Shown: piece after piece, positions 49,858 through 62,373 of the stretch | Numbering within the stretch: the first letter of the stretch is position 1 | Layout: every line of letters begins with the position of its first letter | Made by a program: the position numbers and the translations under genes | Source of the DNA: Gloeopeniophorella convolvens | Lineage: Eukaryota > Basidiomycota > Agaricomycetes > Russulales | DNA length: 64,000 bases | Direction of reading: 5' to 3' | NCBI GenBank assembly: GCA_022496205.1 | Contig: WTXD01000004.1 | Coordinates: 1 to 64,000, forward strand | The notes under the pieces: model-generated | Database searches by the model: none | Told to the model about the DNA's origin: nothing | What the model saw: only the letters and a program-made list of their open reading frames with translations

Positions 49858-52800
49858 TCACGACCATGAGACGGTCGATTCACCGTTGAGGTCAATCCGG
49901 AGATCAGATACAACAAGGCGCTGGACATCGGGGGTGTAGTTCCATCTGCGAAGAGGGACGTCCGTCCCGTTGATTAGCACTTGATTAGGGGCTTGGTCTA
50001 CCCCAAGGATGGTTATGATGTCCAGACGCCGGACAATGCGGAATCCCCCATCCCCAGAAAGCTCTAATCGTTGACTGCGTGCATGGAACGCGAGCGTCCT
50101 GTTGACCGCAGGGGAATCTTGGCTTGGCATCGTTTCCCCATCATCGACGTGCGCAGTCCCATACGCATCACCGCCTGCGTCAAGGGAGACAAGTAGAGCG
50201 TACGGCCCCAAGGCACTGGCACTCGTCGTGTACCCTGGCTGCGAGTGTAGTAGCAGCGCGCCACCGGAACGGACGTGAAGTGGGATGCGGCCGAGTGGTG
50301 CATCAAATTCTGCTGTGCTCCCAATGGTGGGCAACGTTACCGCAGCATGACTGTACCAGTCACGCCAAATGACCTTCCCGCGCCCTGGAAGGAAGCCTTC
50401 GTAGTTGGGTGAGCTATGTGGGCCTGCCAGGAAACAAGTACAAGACTCACCTGATACCGACGATACGTTTGGTGTCAAAACAGGGGTGACCAGGATATCA
50501 CTCCCAACCAAAAATTGGCGGTCGACATGGAGCAAGTCCGGCTCTTGCGGGAATTCGAAAAAAAGGGCTCGGATGGGCGGAGTCCCATAAAAAGATGCAT
50601 TCGCAAAGAGCGTATACTTTCTCTCATGCTCAGAATTGTGGCCGAACCCCGATGATTGAAGCGAGACCTACCCAATACGGAAGGAGAGCGTAGCGCACGG
50701 AGATGGCGGCTCGACTGGCATCTCTGACGCTGTCCCACCTGTAGGGTTCTTGCGGTATCGCGCCGCGGATATTGTGATTGCGGAAGAAGGGCGTGAACGC
50801 TGCAAGCTGCATCCAGCGATTGCACAGTTCCTCGTCCGTGTTACCGACTGTAAAAAGCGGATGCATCAATACCACGTATTGGTAATTCACGGCAGATTGG
50901 AAAGTCACCGAAACCACAGGCGTCAGCTCCCACCATTGGTATCTGATAAAGCTGGAACTGGAGAACACCCTGGATACTGTGGTGCAACGACGACCATTTA
51001 CTCCAATTGTCCCCGAGCTTACGAAGAGTGTTTGAGCCGACACGCGGTCTTGCGATATATTTTGTGTCACTTACCCAGTGCCCTGTCCATTTACCGGATC
51101 CTGCGAACGTCGAACGCCCGATAAGAAACGGACGTTTACCCGGACGCAATTGGCGGAGTGCAAGATTCGTTGCTCGCGACATCAAGTGCCCAAAGAGATT
51201 GTGCACGTTGAGTTCAATGTGACCTCCATAGTGAATGGCGGTAGTTGCAATAGTTTGTGCAGACAAATCGCCGAGGGCTGTCAAAAACCCGTGCTCTCAG
51301 ATCCACCGCCACGGTGAACAAGATAGACTGAATGCCTACCGTTGTGAATGGCATATGGCGGCCCGCCCGCCGTGTCGACGACGTGCTTCCCGAAACCAGC
51401 ATTGCTGTCTCTCCCAGTGACGTCATTGACTCTCGCATGGGCTCCTGATCCATAAGTGAGCACTCCATTGGCAGTGATATTTCCGCTGGACCCGAAGGTG
51501 ATCGCGTCATATCTGGGCTTGCGTCAGAGACGAGGAATGAAGAGATCGGGATGTGAGTCGTACCCTTCCGGGAAGTCGACGACGGGATTACCAGGCTCCC
51601 CTGGAAGGATGATTGGGAATGAAGTGTTGACTTGATCGGAGTTGAGAGCACTGGAGCAGAGTCAGCACTCATTACGCCAGCCAAAGGCGGAGCACGAAGC
51701 TCCTACCAAGATCCATCACAGAATGATCTCGGTTCGTTCATGTCGAGCCAAAGCCCCGAGAACGCAACGCCGATCGCTGACCAGTTTCGCAGTGCTTCCG
51801 TCCACCACAGCTCCACATTCGGGGAAAGCCAGTCTGGAAAAACCTGAGATCTCGTGTTAGCCTGGTTGTTTCGAGTGCGTCGGCAGAAAGCCTCCCGCTC
51901 ACGCTATATCCCGGCCATACTTGCCCGACGAGCAGAGATGCACCTTGACTGCGGATGAAGATACCGCTAGGAGGCACGGCACGATAGGGTCATGTCCAAA
52001 TGGAGTAGTGCAAATCAGGGTCTTACAGTTCGTCCCCACGAGTGAAAGGGTCGTACTTGCGCTCCGGTCAGGAAGAAAGAAGATTCTTTACGGAAGCGTG
52101 GAACTTACAACATCCGTCGCGTTTGCCACGAGGGCCACTGAGCCATGGACGATGGGGATATCTAAGTACATTGGAAGTCAGCTAACAGCGTACCTTCCGC
52201 ATCCATAGTGACCAACAGTGCTGCGCGTTTGCATTCTGTGTCGGAGAGAGATCACACGGCTGTGCTGTCAGATAAAGCGAAAATCTACCAAGTCCTCCAT
52301 GAACCTGCGTAAATCGTTTTCGGGAAATGCGACAGGATCAACGGTAAAATCTCTGTAATCATGGTATATTTCCAAGTCGTTCCATATCGCTGCGTATAAA
52401 GAGTTATGGGCGTCTGCTAGAAAGACGAGAGAGGATGACCGCACATTCGAGAGGGACATCCGCCGCGCGCATTGCGTTCACTTGCTTCCGTGTTTCGGCC
52501 AGAGTCGTGTAGCCCCATCTACATAGGTGGAATCCGAAGGCCCAGTTCGGCTGCCGAGCAGGCAAGCCGACAACTCGGCCGTACTGTTCGATGACACTGT
52601 TGGGGTCGGGTCCCGAGAAGAAGTACAAATCAAGGGTGCCACCGATGGTGCGGTACTGTATCAGTGATGTTTTCGAGTCTGGCGGTGTTGCTAGGATAAT
52701 GTCCGAACCAGCTGCGCTACGCGCGGTCAGGCTCTGAGGTAGCCGGCAGTGGCGCTAACTGGACACACCTGGATAGGAAGACGCCGTGCGACAGGAAACG

Positions 52801-53759
52801 GTTCGATAACGAATCCAACCGGTGCTCAAGGTACACAGGATGCACGCCGTAACTGGTGCATTGTGAGCGTGAGCTTTGTAAGCTGGAGATCGGCGCAACC
52901 GACGCACATATTCTCGTCGGTTGGGGTGGCCTCGTCCCGAGCCCATAGCGCCTGGATTGTCCCATTCCGCACGTCCCGGCGGAACCCACTGGAGGCGACC
53001 ACTTCCCCTAGCCCGTAGATGTTCGCATCAAACGGAAGTGCCGACGTGAGCTGTATAGTATCCGTTCGTTCTCAAAATAACTCAGGGAAACTGGAAAAGG
53101 GCTGATTACCTGCAAGTAGCTGTCCTCGAAAACCAACGGGAAGCCATCGAATGCCGTTCTCCGATCGGGACTGAGATATGCAGGGATGGGTGCCGGTGGC
53201 AGGGAGGTGATGCGTGTGTCGAAAAGGGGTACGGAGTCTGAATCAGATCGGCGCGTTATCCAAAAGGCGAAGGGTGAGGCCTCATAATTGAATTGCAGGT
53301 CCGCATTGGCGGCATAGCTTGGCGAGTTTGCGTCGGGCGCCGCAGGTCGGTCGAAGTAGGCCATTGGCAGAGTGAACTGATGAGCCAGACTATCGAATAT
53401 GTTTACGTGCAACCTGAAACATCCGGTGAGTCGGTTGAAGGATGACTGGAGGGATTGACGCACCGAGAACGAGTCTCGTACGTGACTTCAATCGTGAGAT
53501 TTTGGATATCATTGCCAAACGCGTTGCACGGAAGACCGGCGAGATTCAACCGCGCTACCAAGCCGTGCTGTGTTTCTTGGACCGAATCCAACTTGTACCC
53601 TGAAGAAGAGATCCCAGAATCTTTGCCATAGTCACTTCATGGAAACACACCTGGGCAACTCGAGACATTGAGTGAATGCCTCTGTGTGCCATAATTCCCG
53701 CTTGAGTCGTAGCGCTGCCAGCAGAAGCCGAAGAGCGACAAAATTGACAAAAAAAATAT
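49858..53759 (-). CDS. GH31 alpha-glucosidase, copy B (start codon not evident)
   Basis: A paralogue of copy A with the same domain order: a Cys-containing N-terminal block (SLNVSSCPG, then [19 protein letters not shown]), [18 protein letters not shown], nucleophile motif [13 protein letters not shown] at about 51735-51775, acid/base region [14 protein letters not shown] then LGDNWSKW, and C-terminal sandwich ending in VSWS at 49858. It has many 50-60 nt introns. The first exon reads [14 protein letters not shown], a good signal-peptide core, but the codon expected to be its ATG is ATA (53759-53757), with stops upstream in frame. Either the start codon was lost or translation begins in an unrecognised upstream exon. 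I saw no frameshift in the body. It is predicted to be secreted and act on alpha-linked glucosides. Confidence 0.8.
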
Positions 53760-55068
53760 GGCACTACGTAGGATATGGTTTTAGGACAGTCCCGGGGAAC
53801 AGAGAAACAGCGCACTAGGACCAATTTTTCTTTCGCGTTGTGCCTTGAGCGTGCGAGCGGGTTTCCACCGGGCCACGAGGCTCACTAGCGGCGTTAGACT
53901 GTTTCAAGCTGCGATCGTCAGGAGCTGCCTGATGCCTCTGCCTGAGCTTGGGGGTAGTCATGCTCATCCTTGGGCTTCCCTGGGCGGGTCGGAAAGTAGC
54001 AGCCGGGTGCGTGAGCGTTCTCAAAAGGGCGTGCGTTATCGCTTGACGCCGGGGTAGCACCTTCAACGCATGCCCGTTTACGTGTGGGAGAGCCCGGAGA
54101 GGCTGGGCTGCATATAATGCCATATCGTCACTTCTACACGTTCTTGTGTGGAGCGCTCACCTTAATGAAGGAGCCTTTCTTGATTGACGTCGACAGGATC
54201 TGCGAAGGTAAGACGGTGGACGTCGAAGCTCGAAGCGTCACTGGCACTTCCGCATCAGTCTGATCAACTGTGTTCCATTTGAACTCTACTTACTTATCAG
54301 TTGACACAAGGCAGCGCCCCATGTCATCCAAAAACTCTACCAATTCATATAACCCAGGACTAGGACTTGGCTGGGACTTCTCTATTTTCACTGGGAACGG
54401 AGTTAGCAAGATAAGCCGTGTTATAGAGATATCGGAGTTGCGACAAGCTGTCCGTGATGGCCTTCACGGTTGGCAGTATAAAAGAAACTGAGGGTGGTCC
54501 AACGGTTGGCCCCTGGCACCAATCTGGCACAACTGTCCGCGCGTCCGCCGCCGCAGTGACCCGTGTGGGTCCTCGGCCCGAACCCCGCTACACACTGTCG
54601 ACTGCACTCGCCACTAGTCGGGCGTCTATATATCTCTATCCTGTCAGGTCGGGTTCTCTGTCACTGGCGAGCGCGCCGCGGTGTCGCTGTCATTCGCGGT
54701 CTGCGCTGCCTGGTTCGGTCGTCATGCAAATGGCACGGTATTAACATATGTGCGTACTAGTACGTACTTGGTCATGCAGGTAAACAACATGAAGCCTGGT
54801 ATCAATCAAGACGACTTCGAATATGCCCATTAAACCTAGGCTCGTATCCCAAGCGACGGTGTCAGTATATGTAGCAAAATGCATGTATCAATGTTCGAGA
54901 AACAATGGAATAGATGATAGATAGAGCGGGAGACAGGAAAGCAGCATGGTGGGTGATGCAGATGTCGTACATGAATGGTCGAGCGCGGGATAAGGATATA
55001 AATTAGAGAGCGAGGGAGATATGGGACAAGAGGACGAGGTGGGGGGTCGGTGGCCCTAGACCCGTCGC
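53760..55068. other. Intergenic between GH31 copy B and the TBC gene
   Basis: No gene is recognised. The left part is the 5' flank of GH31 copy B, and the right part (about 54780-55068) is the 3' flank of the TBC gene. A TATATATC motif at about 54628 has no gene attached that I can see. Confidence 0.35.
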
Positions 55069-58000
55069 TCAGCTGCGGGGTAGGGAGATGGACGCTGGTG
55101 TCGTGTTGCTGCTGCGGCGCGCCGAGTTCGGGAGGCGATTCTGAGCCTGGCGCTTAACCTGCGCCTCCATTTTGACCCGTTGTTTGCGGACATCATCGTC
55201 TTTAAGCTTGACCGAATTGGCGAGCTCGATGAGCGTGTCGGGAGACGAGGAAATAAGGGAGGGTAGTGGGTGCAGGAGGATATTCAGCGCTTCAGCCTCG
55301 GTGTTGACGTCGAGGAGCGCGCGACGACAGCAGGCGACAAGCGCAAGGCCGATGCGGAAGAGGAATACAACACCTGCACCGACGTGAGTGCTTGCAAGAG
55401 AGAACGAAAGCGAGCTACGCACCTTCGCTGAGGAAGATGTCCCACACGCGCTGAAAGTAGTCTGTGGGTAGCGCCTCCACAAAGAGTGATGTGAACCTTT
55501 GATTCTGATCAGAACCGTTGCGGCTCGGCTCGGCGTACGGGCAACTCACCAGGGCCGGCAGAGGCGAATGGGAGGTATGCTCATCCCGGTGAACAGTCTC
55601 TTGGCAATCGTAGAGTCTGCCGCCTCGAGCGCCTTGGCGAACAGCGTCGCGTCGACCTCGAGCTGGATGGCGTTGGAGGAAAAGTATGGCCGTAGATGTG
55701 TATCCATGAGCGATATAAAGATCCAGAACGCATCTTCCTCGGGTGACTGCAGAAGGAGCTGACCTGCGATGAACGCGAGACCTGCCGTAAGAGTCATCAG
55801 CAGACGGTTCATGTTAGCAGTCAAGACGGCGACGCACCCTTGGAATACTGGATATCCGGCACCATCGTCAGATACGCATTCAACAGCGACACCAGCGGCC
55901 CATTCGGCTGCCTGAGCCGCATGTCTTCCGGAAAGCACGCGGCGCGTCGCGCTGGATCTCGCCGAGCACCCGCACGCGTTCGCGCTCGCCCAGCTGCGCA
56001 TACAGCCCCTCGATGCGCTTCGCCTTGCTATCGCTGAGGTGCGCCCACACCTGGTAGCGCACAGAGGCCGGGACGCCCTCCTGCAGCAGGCGCCGCACCT
56101 TCTTGCTCTTGCGTGCCTGTGCGGGCGGCGTCGATGCCATCGCGGCGACCCACTTGAGCTCTCGCGCCCGGTGCGCCTCGACCGCGCCTGCGCTCGGCGC
56201 ACCGGGAGGCAGGGCTTGACCCTGCGCAGACGGGCTTACGGGAGAGCGCAGGTCAGACGCGGAGCCGGACATCATCGACGCTGCGGGGCTGTCGACGCGC
56301 AGAAGAGATGGGCGCCCGTCGGTACCGCCGCTCAAGGCCTTGCCGTTCATCGAGATGTCCTCGCTCGCGCGCGGGCGCGACGCGCTCGGCCGGACGAGCT
56401 CAAAGTCCGTGTCTTGCACCTGCACCGTCTCGCTACCACCGATCCCGTCGTCCGCCTTGTCGTCGCGCGAGGAAGACTTGGAGCGCAGCGCGGAAAGCGA
56501 GATCTTCGACCGGAGCGAGCTGCTCCGCGCCATCGGCGGGCTGAGCCCTTGCGGGGTGGGAGTGGGCGACGCCACACGGGCACTGTTGACCGAATCGGCG
56601 GACGTCCGGGCGCGCACCAAGCCGTGTGATGGCTGCCGATGCGCAGAATCGGTACTATTGGGCGGGCTGCGCGCGAGCCCCGATGTTACCGCGGACTTCT
56701 CCTTGGACGGGGGTTGCAGTGGTAGTGTCTGCTTCGAACCTGGCGCGTCCGCCTTGGGGGCGACCGCCTGCAGCGCCTCGCGCTCGAGCGTCGACGCCGA
56801 TTTGGAGTGGCGCACGCGGAGTGACGGCTCGCTCCGGGCAGGGGTAAGTGTGCGGGGCGTGGGCACAGGTATGGGGAAGGATGATGGCGACGTGGGGAGG
56901 GATGACGGCGATGTTGGGAGGGAGGTTGGCAGTGGCTGAGCGGCCCCATTCTCGGCAGGTGGTGGCGCGCCGGGCTTTGCTTGGGACAGTGCGAGCGGCG
57001 ACGGGGTATACTGCCGTGCCTGGAGCCGTGCGGTGTGGGCCGCCGCGCGCGAGGATATCGAGCTTGGGCGGGAGCTCGCGTCCGGTGCCGGCGCGCTCGG
57101 CTCCTCCTTGCTGCAAACACACCCCCGAGCCTCAGTCAGCCATATAAGAACATATGAACTGTACGGGAAAGGCTACGTACCTCCGCTCCTTGTTCTGTGC
57201 TCCAGGCACAAGCGCGGTATCGAACCCCGAAAACGAGCGCGAGCGCGGGCGCGCGGTGCTCGCCTTGGGGAAGAAGTTTGCGCGCGGGATGACGTTCCCG
57301 CCTGCCGGCGCAGGCGAGACCGTGCGGAGCTCAGGAGGCGGCGGCGCCTCACCACTACCCACACCACCACCCACACTACTACTACTACCACCACTTACAA
57401 CAACCGCAGTAGCCGCGACCGCAGCAGCAGCGCGCATGCGGTTCGCCGGGACGTCGTTCGGTGGCTCGAGCGAGAAGAAGATCGGCACGGGGCCCACCGC
57501 CGCGCTGAGCTCGATCTCGGTAAACGCGTACACCGTTGCGCCGCGCGGCGGGACGCCGGGCGCGGGTGCGCGCAGGGGCATCACGGCGGCGTGACGCAGC
57601 GCTTCGACAAGCGCGCTCGAGGAGGACGGCGCGGGCGGCGCGCGGCTGTAGAGCGGGCCCTGTGGCGACGCGCTCGGCTTGGGCGCGTTCGGGTGCGGTA
57701 GGAAGCGGCTCGCGCGCGGGGAGTCAGCCTGCTGCTGGGGCTGCTGCGGTGGTGGTGGACGCAGGTGTGGGATGACGGGCACCGGCATCAGGTTGACGGT
57801 CGGGGATGCGGGCGTGAGCGGGAGGCTAGCGCCTTGCGGCGAGCGCGGGGTGTATGGCGGCGGTGGCGGCGGAGCAGGGTTCATCACGACGAGCGGTGCG
57901 GGCGCGCCGCGCTTCTTCTCCGACGGCGGCGCGGCAGTCGAGGGGACACCTGGGACAGGCGGCGAGGCGGGCGACTGGGGCTGGGACAGGGGACGAGGCG

Positions 58001-59942
58001 CGAGCGCGTCGGCCTCGTCGTCCTCAATGACGATGCTCTGCGGCGGTGGCGGCGGCGGCTGCTCAAATGACGTTGCCGATGCTAGTGGGCTTGGCATTGG
58101 GCTGCTGCGCGCGCTGCGGTCCGCCTCGATGCGCTGACGCAGGGCCGACGCTGCTCCGCCGCTGCCAAAGGCCGGGCTGAGCGGCGAGCGGAGCGCGGTG
58201 TCGAGTAGCGGCGACGAGTGCGGCGAGCTGAAGTTGGTGTGCAGAAGCGGAGAGGAGGCGGTGGCGGTGCTGAGATTAAGCGGCTCGGGGCGCAGCTTGG
58301 TACTGGGGTGCCGAGCGGGAGTGGTGGCGGCACGTTCCGTGTCGTTGGTGGCCGCGCGGGGGCCGGTGACGTAGCTGTGAGCGGCGATGATGGCATCGTT
58401 TCAGGTGCGGGCGGTACTGGGTCCGAGGGCGCAGAGTATTGCGAGTCCTGCGACGGCGTACGGGTGGTGGTAATTCGGTCGGGACAGGTGGAGGTGCGAG
58501 CACGCCAGTGTGCGCGGACGACTTGGACATCTTGGATGAGATGGAGAAGCGCGAATAGCGATAATTGTCATAAAATGACGCGCCGTCGCCATCGGGGTCC
58601 TCGCTGTAGTCGGACTCGGACGCGTGCGTGGAAGCGGGGCGCACAGGGGGCGCCTCGAGTATGAAAGACGTGGTGTGGCTGGAAGGTGTCGGAATCTGCG
58701 TCGGTGGCGTGGGGAAGCCCTGGACGGCCTCCTCAAGCGAGGAGCGCGCCGACGAGGCCGGCTCCCGGTCGCTGTCACTGTCGCTATCGTCGTCCTCCGC
58801 AGTTCCCGAGATGAAGTCCTGGAGCATGGACAATCCAATGCCGGAGACATCATCGGACATGGCGACCGAGATGCGGGACAGGCGCACGCTGTTTGCGTCA
58901 TCTACGTCCAGGTGTGGGGCAGAGCCGTACGATGACGCCGAATCTGATGGTGATGGTGGCGGCGGCGGGTCTTCGTGCAGTGCAGGCACATCCGAAAAAC
59001 GCGACATGGCTCGGACAACTTCCATAGGATCATATGGAGCGGCATGGGTAGCGGCAGCGGCGCTTGGCTCGGGGTCGGGCGACTGCGTAGGCGCTTCCGG
59101 GGAGGCGACGGGTTCCTGCTGGGATATGTCGACCGGTGATGCGGTGCGCTCCATATGAATCTGCTCGTGCTCCTCTGCGTTTGTGACATGCGGGAGGTCC
59201 GAGTCTGAGGGCAGCTTGGGACAACTGCGAGCGGGACCTTGTTATCCCTGAGATGCGGCTCAATCATGAGAAACTCGGAGGGTGTCTTGGGTGACGTGGA
59301 TCCTTGCGCGGATGAGGAGGACGAGTAGCTCATAGAGGGCGCGACGAGCGAATCGTGCTGTGAGGGTTCCCCAGGGGCGTCGGACGTAAACGCAGCGTCC
59401 GGCAGCGACTGCAGTTGCGGCACAGCAGCGGTGGGCACAGACGGAGTCGGGGAGTTGGTGGGGCATGGGCCGAGTCGCGAGACGAGACGCGGGAGAGGGA
59501 CGGTGCAGGGCTCTGGGAGAGCGGCTGCTTATGGGACGGGGTGGAAGAGCGGGAGTGGGGCGACTTTGATGTGGAGGAAGCGCGCTTTGTGATGACGGGG
59601 GTCTTGAGCTTCGCATGAAAGCGGACGTAGGCGGCGTCAAAGCGGCCAACGACACCCTCGCAGTAGCCCTACACACAGTGTAAATGTGTCAGTAAGGAGG
59701 GCGCAGCGGGTCAAGGCGCACCAGGAAGACGCCATCCTCCTCCGGGAGCTGCATCAACACGGTGATTTCGTCGTCCTGCGCGAGTTCAGCGACTGTCAAC
59801 TGATGCTAAAGATCAGAAAGCGCACCTCGAGGAACATGAGGTCGTCTGGCTCCTTTGCGACGCAGTCCTGGATAGCCGTGCATTTCCCAATGCCTCCTTT
59901 GGCGGCGAAGCGAGTCCAGCGCGTGAGCTGCGCGGCGTCCAT
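55069..59942 (-). CDS. SH3-RabGAP/TBC domain protein (three single-base frameshifts)
   Basis: A long multi-exon protein starting at 59942 (MDAAQLTRWTRFAAKGGIGK). An N-terminal SH3-like domain reads CTAIQDCVAKEPDDLMF, DEITVLMQLPEEDGVFL and GYCEGVVGRFDAAYV. More than 700 residues of Ser/Pro-rich disordered sequence follow, and the C-terminal TBC domain contains VRRLLQEGVPASVRYQVWAH, IQRDAPRAF with the Arg finger, PNGPLVSLLNAYLTMVPDIQ, LLLQSPEEDAFWIFISLMD and LCRPWFTSLFVEALPTDYF. TBC proteins switch off Rab GTPases in membrane traffic. The usual Gln-finger motif YxQG reads YSKG here. One base is missing at about 58460, 58303-58309 and 55931-55936, each shifting frame inside clearly coding sequence. 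Confidence 0.78.
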
Positions 59943-60693
59943 GAACAGAAGAGAAAGGAAAGAGCGACAATGGAGATTTGCGAAGACAACAGGCAGACAG
60001 ACGAGGGAGACTGCCTGCCCTGGAGGACGAGAAGAAGAGGCACTGCGAACAGACGCGGAGCCGGAGTTGCCACATCCGGCGTCAATATTTAATCCTCTCC
60101 ACCCAAATCGTTTCTCATTTGCCTCGTCAATAATTTCCGCTCTCTTCCTCTTCGCCATCTGTGCAGCTTGACAACTAGCACGTCTTCGTCTTAATTCACA
60201 TGCGCTACATTCTACCTTTTTGTCTGCATGGTCCACTCGCGTGCACTCAATGGGAGCGCGAAGCACCGCAGGCCGCGTTCTTTCGCTCCGAAGCGGCAAC
60301 CTTGTTGCCCGTTTGTCCTTTTTTTCAGTTACACACCGGTCCCACAGCCGTTGAGAACGCTTCTGTGTGCGGAATCATGTTGTTCGATGTCAGAACAAGT
60401 TAGAACTTCCAGGGGCGGAAGCGAAGTAGATTCGCAACACGCGAGTTGGTGGGAACGCTTCCGCGGATTACGCGCTTCCACCAGCGTCCAGGCCAGTGCG
60501 AGCGCTCTCGGAAAAAGGATGCACCTGCGATGCGCTGGTAGCTGTTCGACTGCACTGCGGTCGTCACACATCACGGAGGTCCGTCAGACGATGGTCAGCC
60601 TCGAGAGGGGTGTTGGAAAGATCCATCTGCTCTGTTGATCAAGACACTCGCTGAAACTGCTCGCACGATCTGAACCCGGAACACAAGCGTGGG
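59943..60693. other. Intergenic between TBC gene and prefoldin-6 gene
   Basis: No gene is recognised. It is the 5' flank of the TBC gene and the 3' flank of the prefoldin gene. A pyrimidine-rich stretch (CCTCTTCGCC) around 60150 precedes the TBC start, as is common in fungal promoters. Confidence 0.35.
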
Positions 60694-61270
60694 CTATGAC
60701 GATCTCGCAGGCACAGCCGCAGGCGCGTCCGCCGCCTGGCGCTGCTGCAGTTCTGTCTGCAGCTCGACCAACTGTGCGCATATATTCATGTTCATTCAGG
60801 TGCACGGGTAGAGACATAAGAGCAGGCAGACGTACCGTCAGCTTCTTCTTTTCTGACTTTTGCTCCATATCCTCGAGCTGTGTCTCGATTCGTTTACTGT
60901 AGATCACCCATCGTCCGAAGATCAGCACCGCCTGCAGGAACCAACGTGTCTGAGGACGCGCACATTTCGCCGCGGATAAACTCCAGTCGCTTGTCGACGT
61001 TGCCTTTGGCCTCTGCTTGGTCCTGCTTGACCAGCACTGGCCCTACGAGCTTGAATACAACGTTGTTCGGCGTGAGAGTCGTGAGTTCCTGCAGTGCCAT
61101 TGGGTCAGCGACGCCTGATAAGATGCGTGAGTGCCGCGCACCTTTTTCACGAGCTCGTTCTCGGAGAGTTGCGCGTCGAGCCGCTGGCGCGCCTCGACCA
61201 CATTGGAGAGGTCCGCCTGTATCTTCTGGTACTCGGCCGTTGTCGCCTGGAGGCGCGCTTCGAGAGACAT
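60694..61270 (-). CDS. YKE2: Prefoldin subunit 6
   Basis: Four exons (first 61270-61142, second from 61088) join in phase to 130 aa, the usual size of this subunit. MSLEARLQATTAEYQKIQAD and EARQRLDAQLSENELVKK form the first coiled-coil arm. TPNNVVFKLVGPVLVKQD is the beta-hairpin, and FIRGEIKRIETQLEDMEQKS and LVELQTELQQRQA form the second arm. Prefoldin is the six-subunit cytosolic chaperone that passes nascent actin and tubulin to the CCT/TRiC chaperonin; this is a beta-type subunit. The start is the only ATG before the conserved block. It is divergent from the VTI1 gene, 164 bp apart. No defects. Confidence 0.93.
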
Positions 61271-61434
61271 CCGATGGCGCAGTGTGCGCTGAGCGGCACT
61301 GGTAGAGCTTGCAGAGCGATCCCAGCACGGAAGTAGTGATGACATAATCAGCTGCTGCGGCCAACGTTAACCCGCGCGCTTTCGCTTTACTTCACATCAC
61401 TTACATAGTCAAGGTCAAGTCACTCCCGCCGACG
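61271..61434. promoter_or_regulatory. 164-bp bidirectional promoter, prefoldin-6/VTI1
   Basis: The two divergent start codons are only 164 bp apart, so both promoters must lie in this interval. No TATA box is visible, which fits housekeeping genes. Confidence 0.5.
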
Positions 61435-62373
61435 ATGGACTCGTCGCCTACCTCGCTCTTCGACTCCTACGAGCAGGACTTTCAGCAGATCCTCCAGAGT
61501 ATCCGCGACAAGCTCGAAGGCGATGCCGCCGACCAGCGTGGAGGTGTGTTGCCATCCACCTCTCCGCCGAATCCCCCTGTGACGCTTGCGTTCCGCCCCT
61601 CCAGAACAGAAGAAGGCGGCCCTGCGCCGCGTTGAGATGGAGCTTGACGAGGCAGATGAGATGGTATGCCCTCGTCCTTCTCCCTCACGGACCCTCTGAC
61701 CTGCGTGCGCAGATCTCGCAAATGGAAATCGAGATCCAGGGCATCCCCCAGTCCCTCCGCCCACAATACTCGTCTCGCATCAAGTCTTCCAAGGCGGACC
61801 TCGCGCGGTTCAAGAAGCTTGCGCGGGACTCGCACGCGCAGGCCTCGCGCGCGGAGCTCTTCTCCGGCCGCACTGCCACCTCCGACGACCCATACGGCAC
61901 AAGCAACGGCGACAGGGCGCGGCTACTGGCGGGCACAGCGCTGCTCGAGGACGGGACGCGCCGGCTGCAGGAGAGCCAGCGCATCGCGCTCGAGACGGAG
62001 GATCAGGGCGCGGACATCCTCCGGAGCCTCGTCGGACAGCGCGAGCAGATCGAGAATGCGCGCAACACGGTGCGTCGCCGCCTTTCCCCGCTTCATCATG
62101 CGTGCAGTTCAATTGAACGCTGACACCCGTTCGGCTCGGCACAGCTGCAAACCGCGGACAGCTCGATTGACCGTGCGTCCGGGACGCTCAAGAAGATGAT
62201 CCGGCGGTACGTCCTTCCCTCCGCCGCGCGGCGCGCAGCCGACGCACCCGCCCCCAGGTGGTTCTGAATGCGCTTGTACACACAGGATGTATCAGCAGCG
62301 CGTGGTGACCGCCGTCATCATCATCGTCCTCGTCCTACTCATCGCGATCATCCTCTGGGAGAAGCTGCGATAA
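61435..62373 (+). CDS. VTI1: v-SNARE Vti1 (Qb-SNARE)
   Basis: Five exons give about 223 aa, typical of Vti1. The N-terminal helical bundle begins LFDSYEQDFQQILQSIRDKL and continues KKAALRRVEMELDEADEM and QYSSRIKSSKADLARFKKLA. The SNARE motif runs QRIALETEDQGADILRSL, VGQREQIENARNTLQTADSS and IDRASGTLKKMIRR, with the central-layer Gln in GQREQ. A C-terminal membrane anchor (VTAVIIIVLVLLIAIILW) is followed by the short tail EKLR. Vti1 acts in Golgi, endosome and vacuole fusion by pairing with several t-SNAREs. The stop is at 62371-62373, and all splice junctions keep the frame. Confidence 0.93.

Noticed and set aside
57350..57420. ACT/CAC triplet run as a separate microsatellite locus
   Set aside because: It lies inside coding sequence of the TBC protein and encodes a Ser/Gly/Val-rich linker, which explains it.
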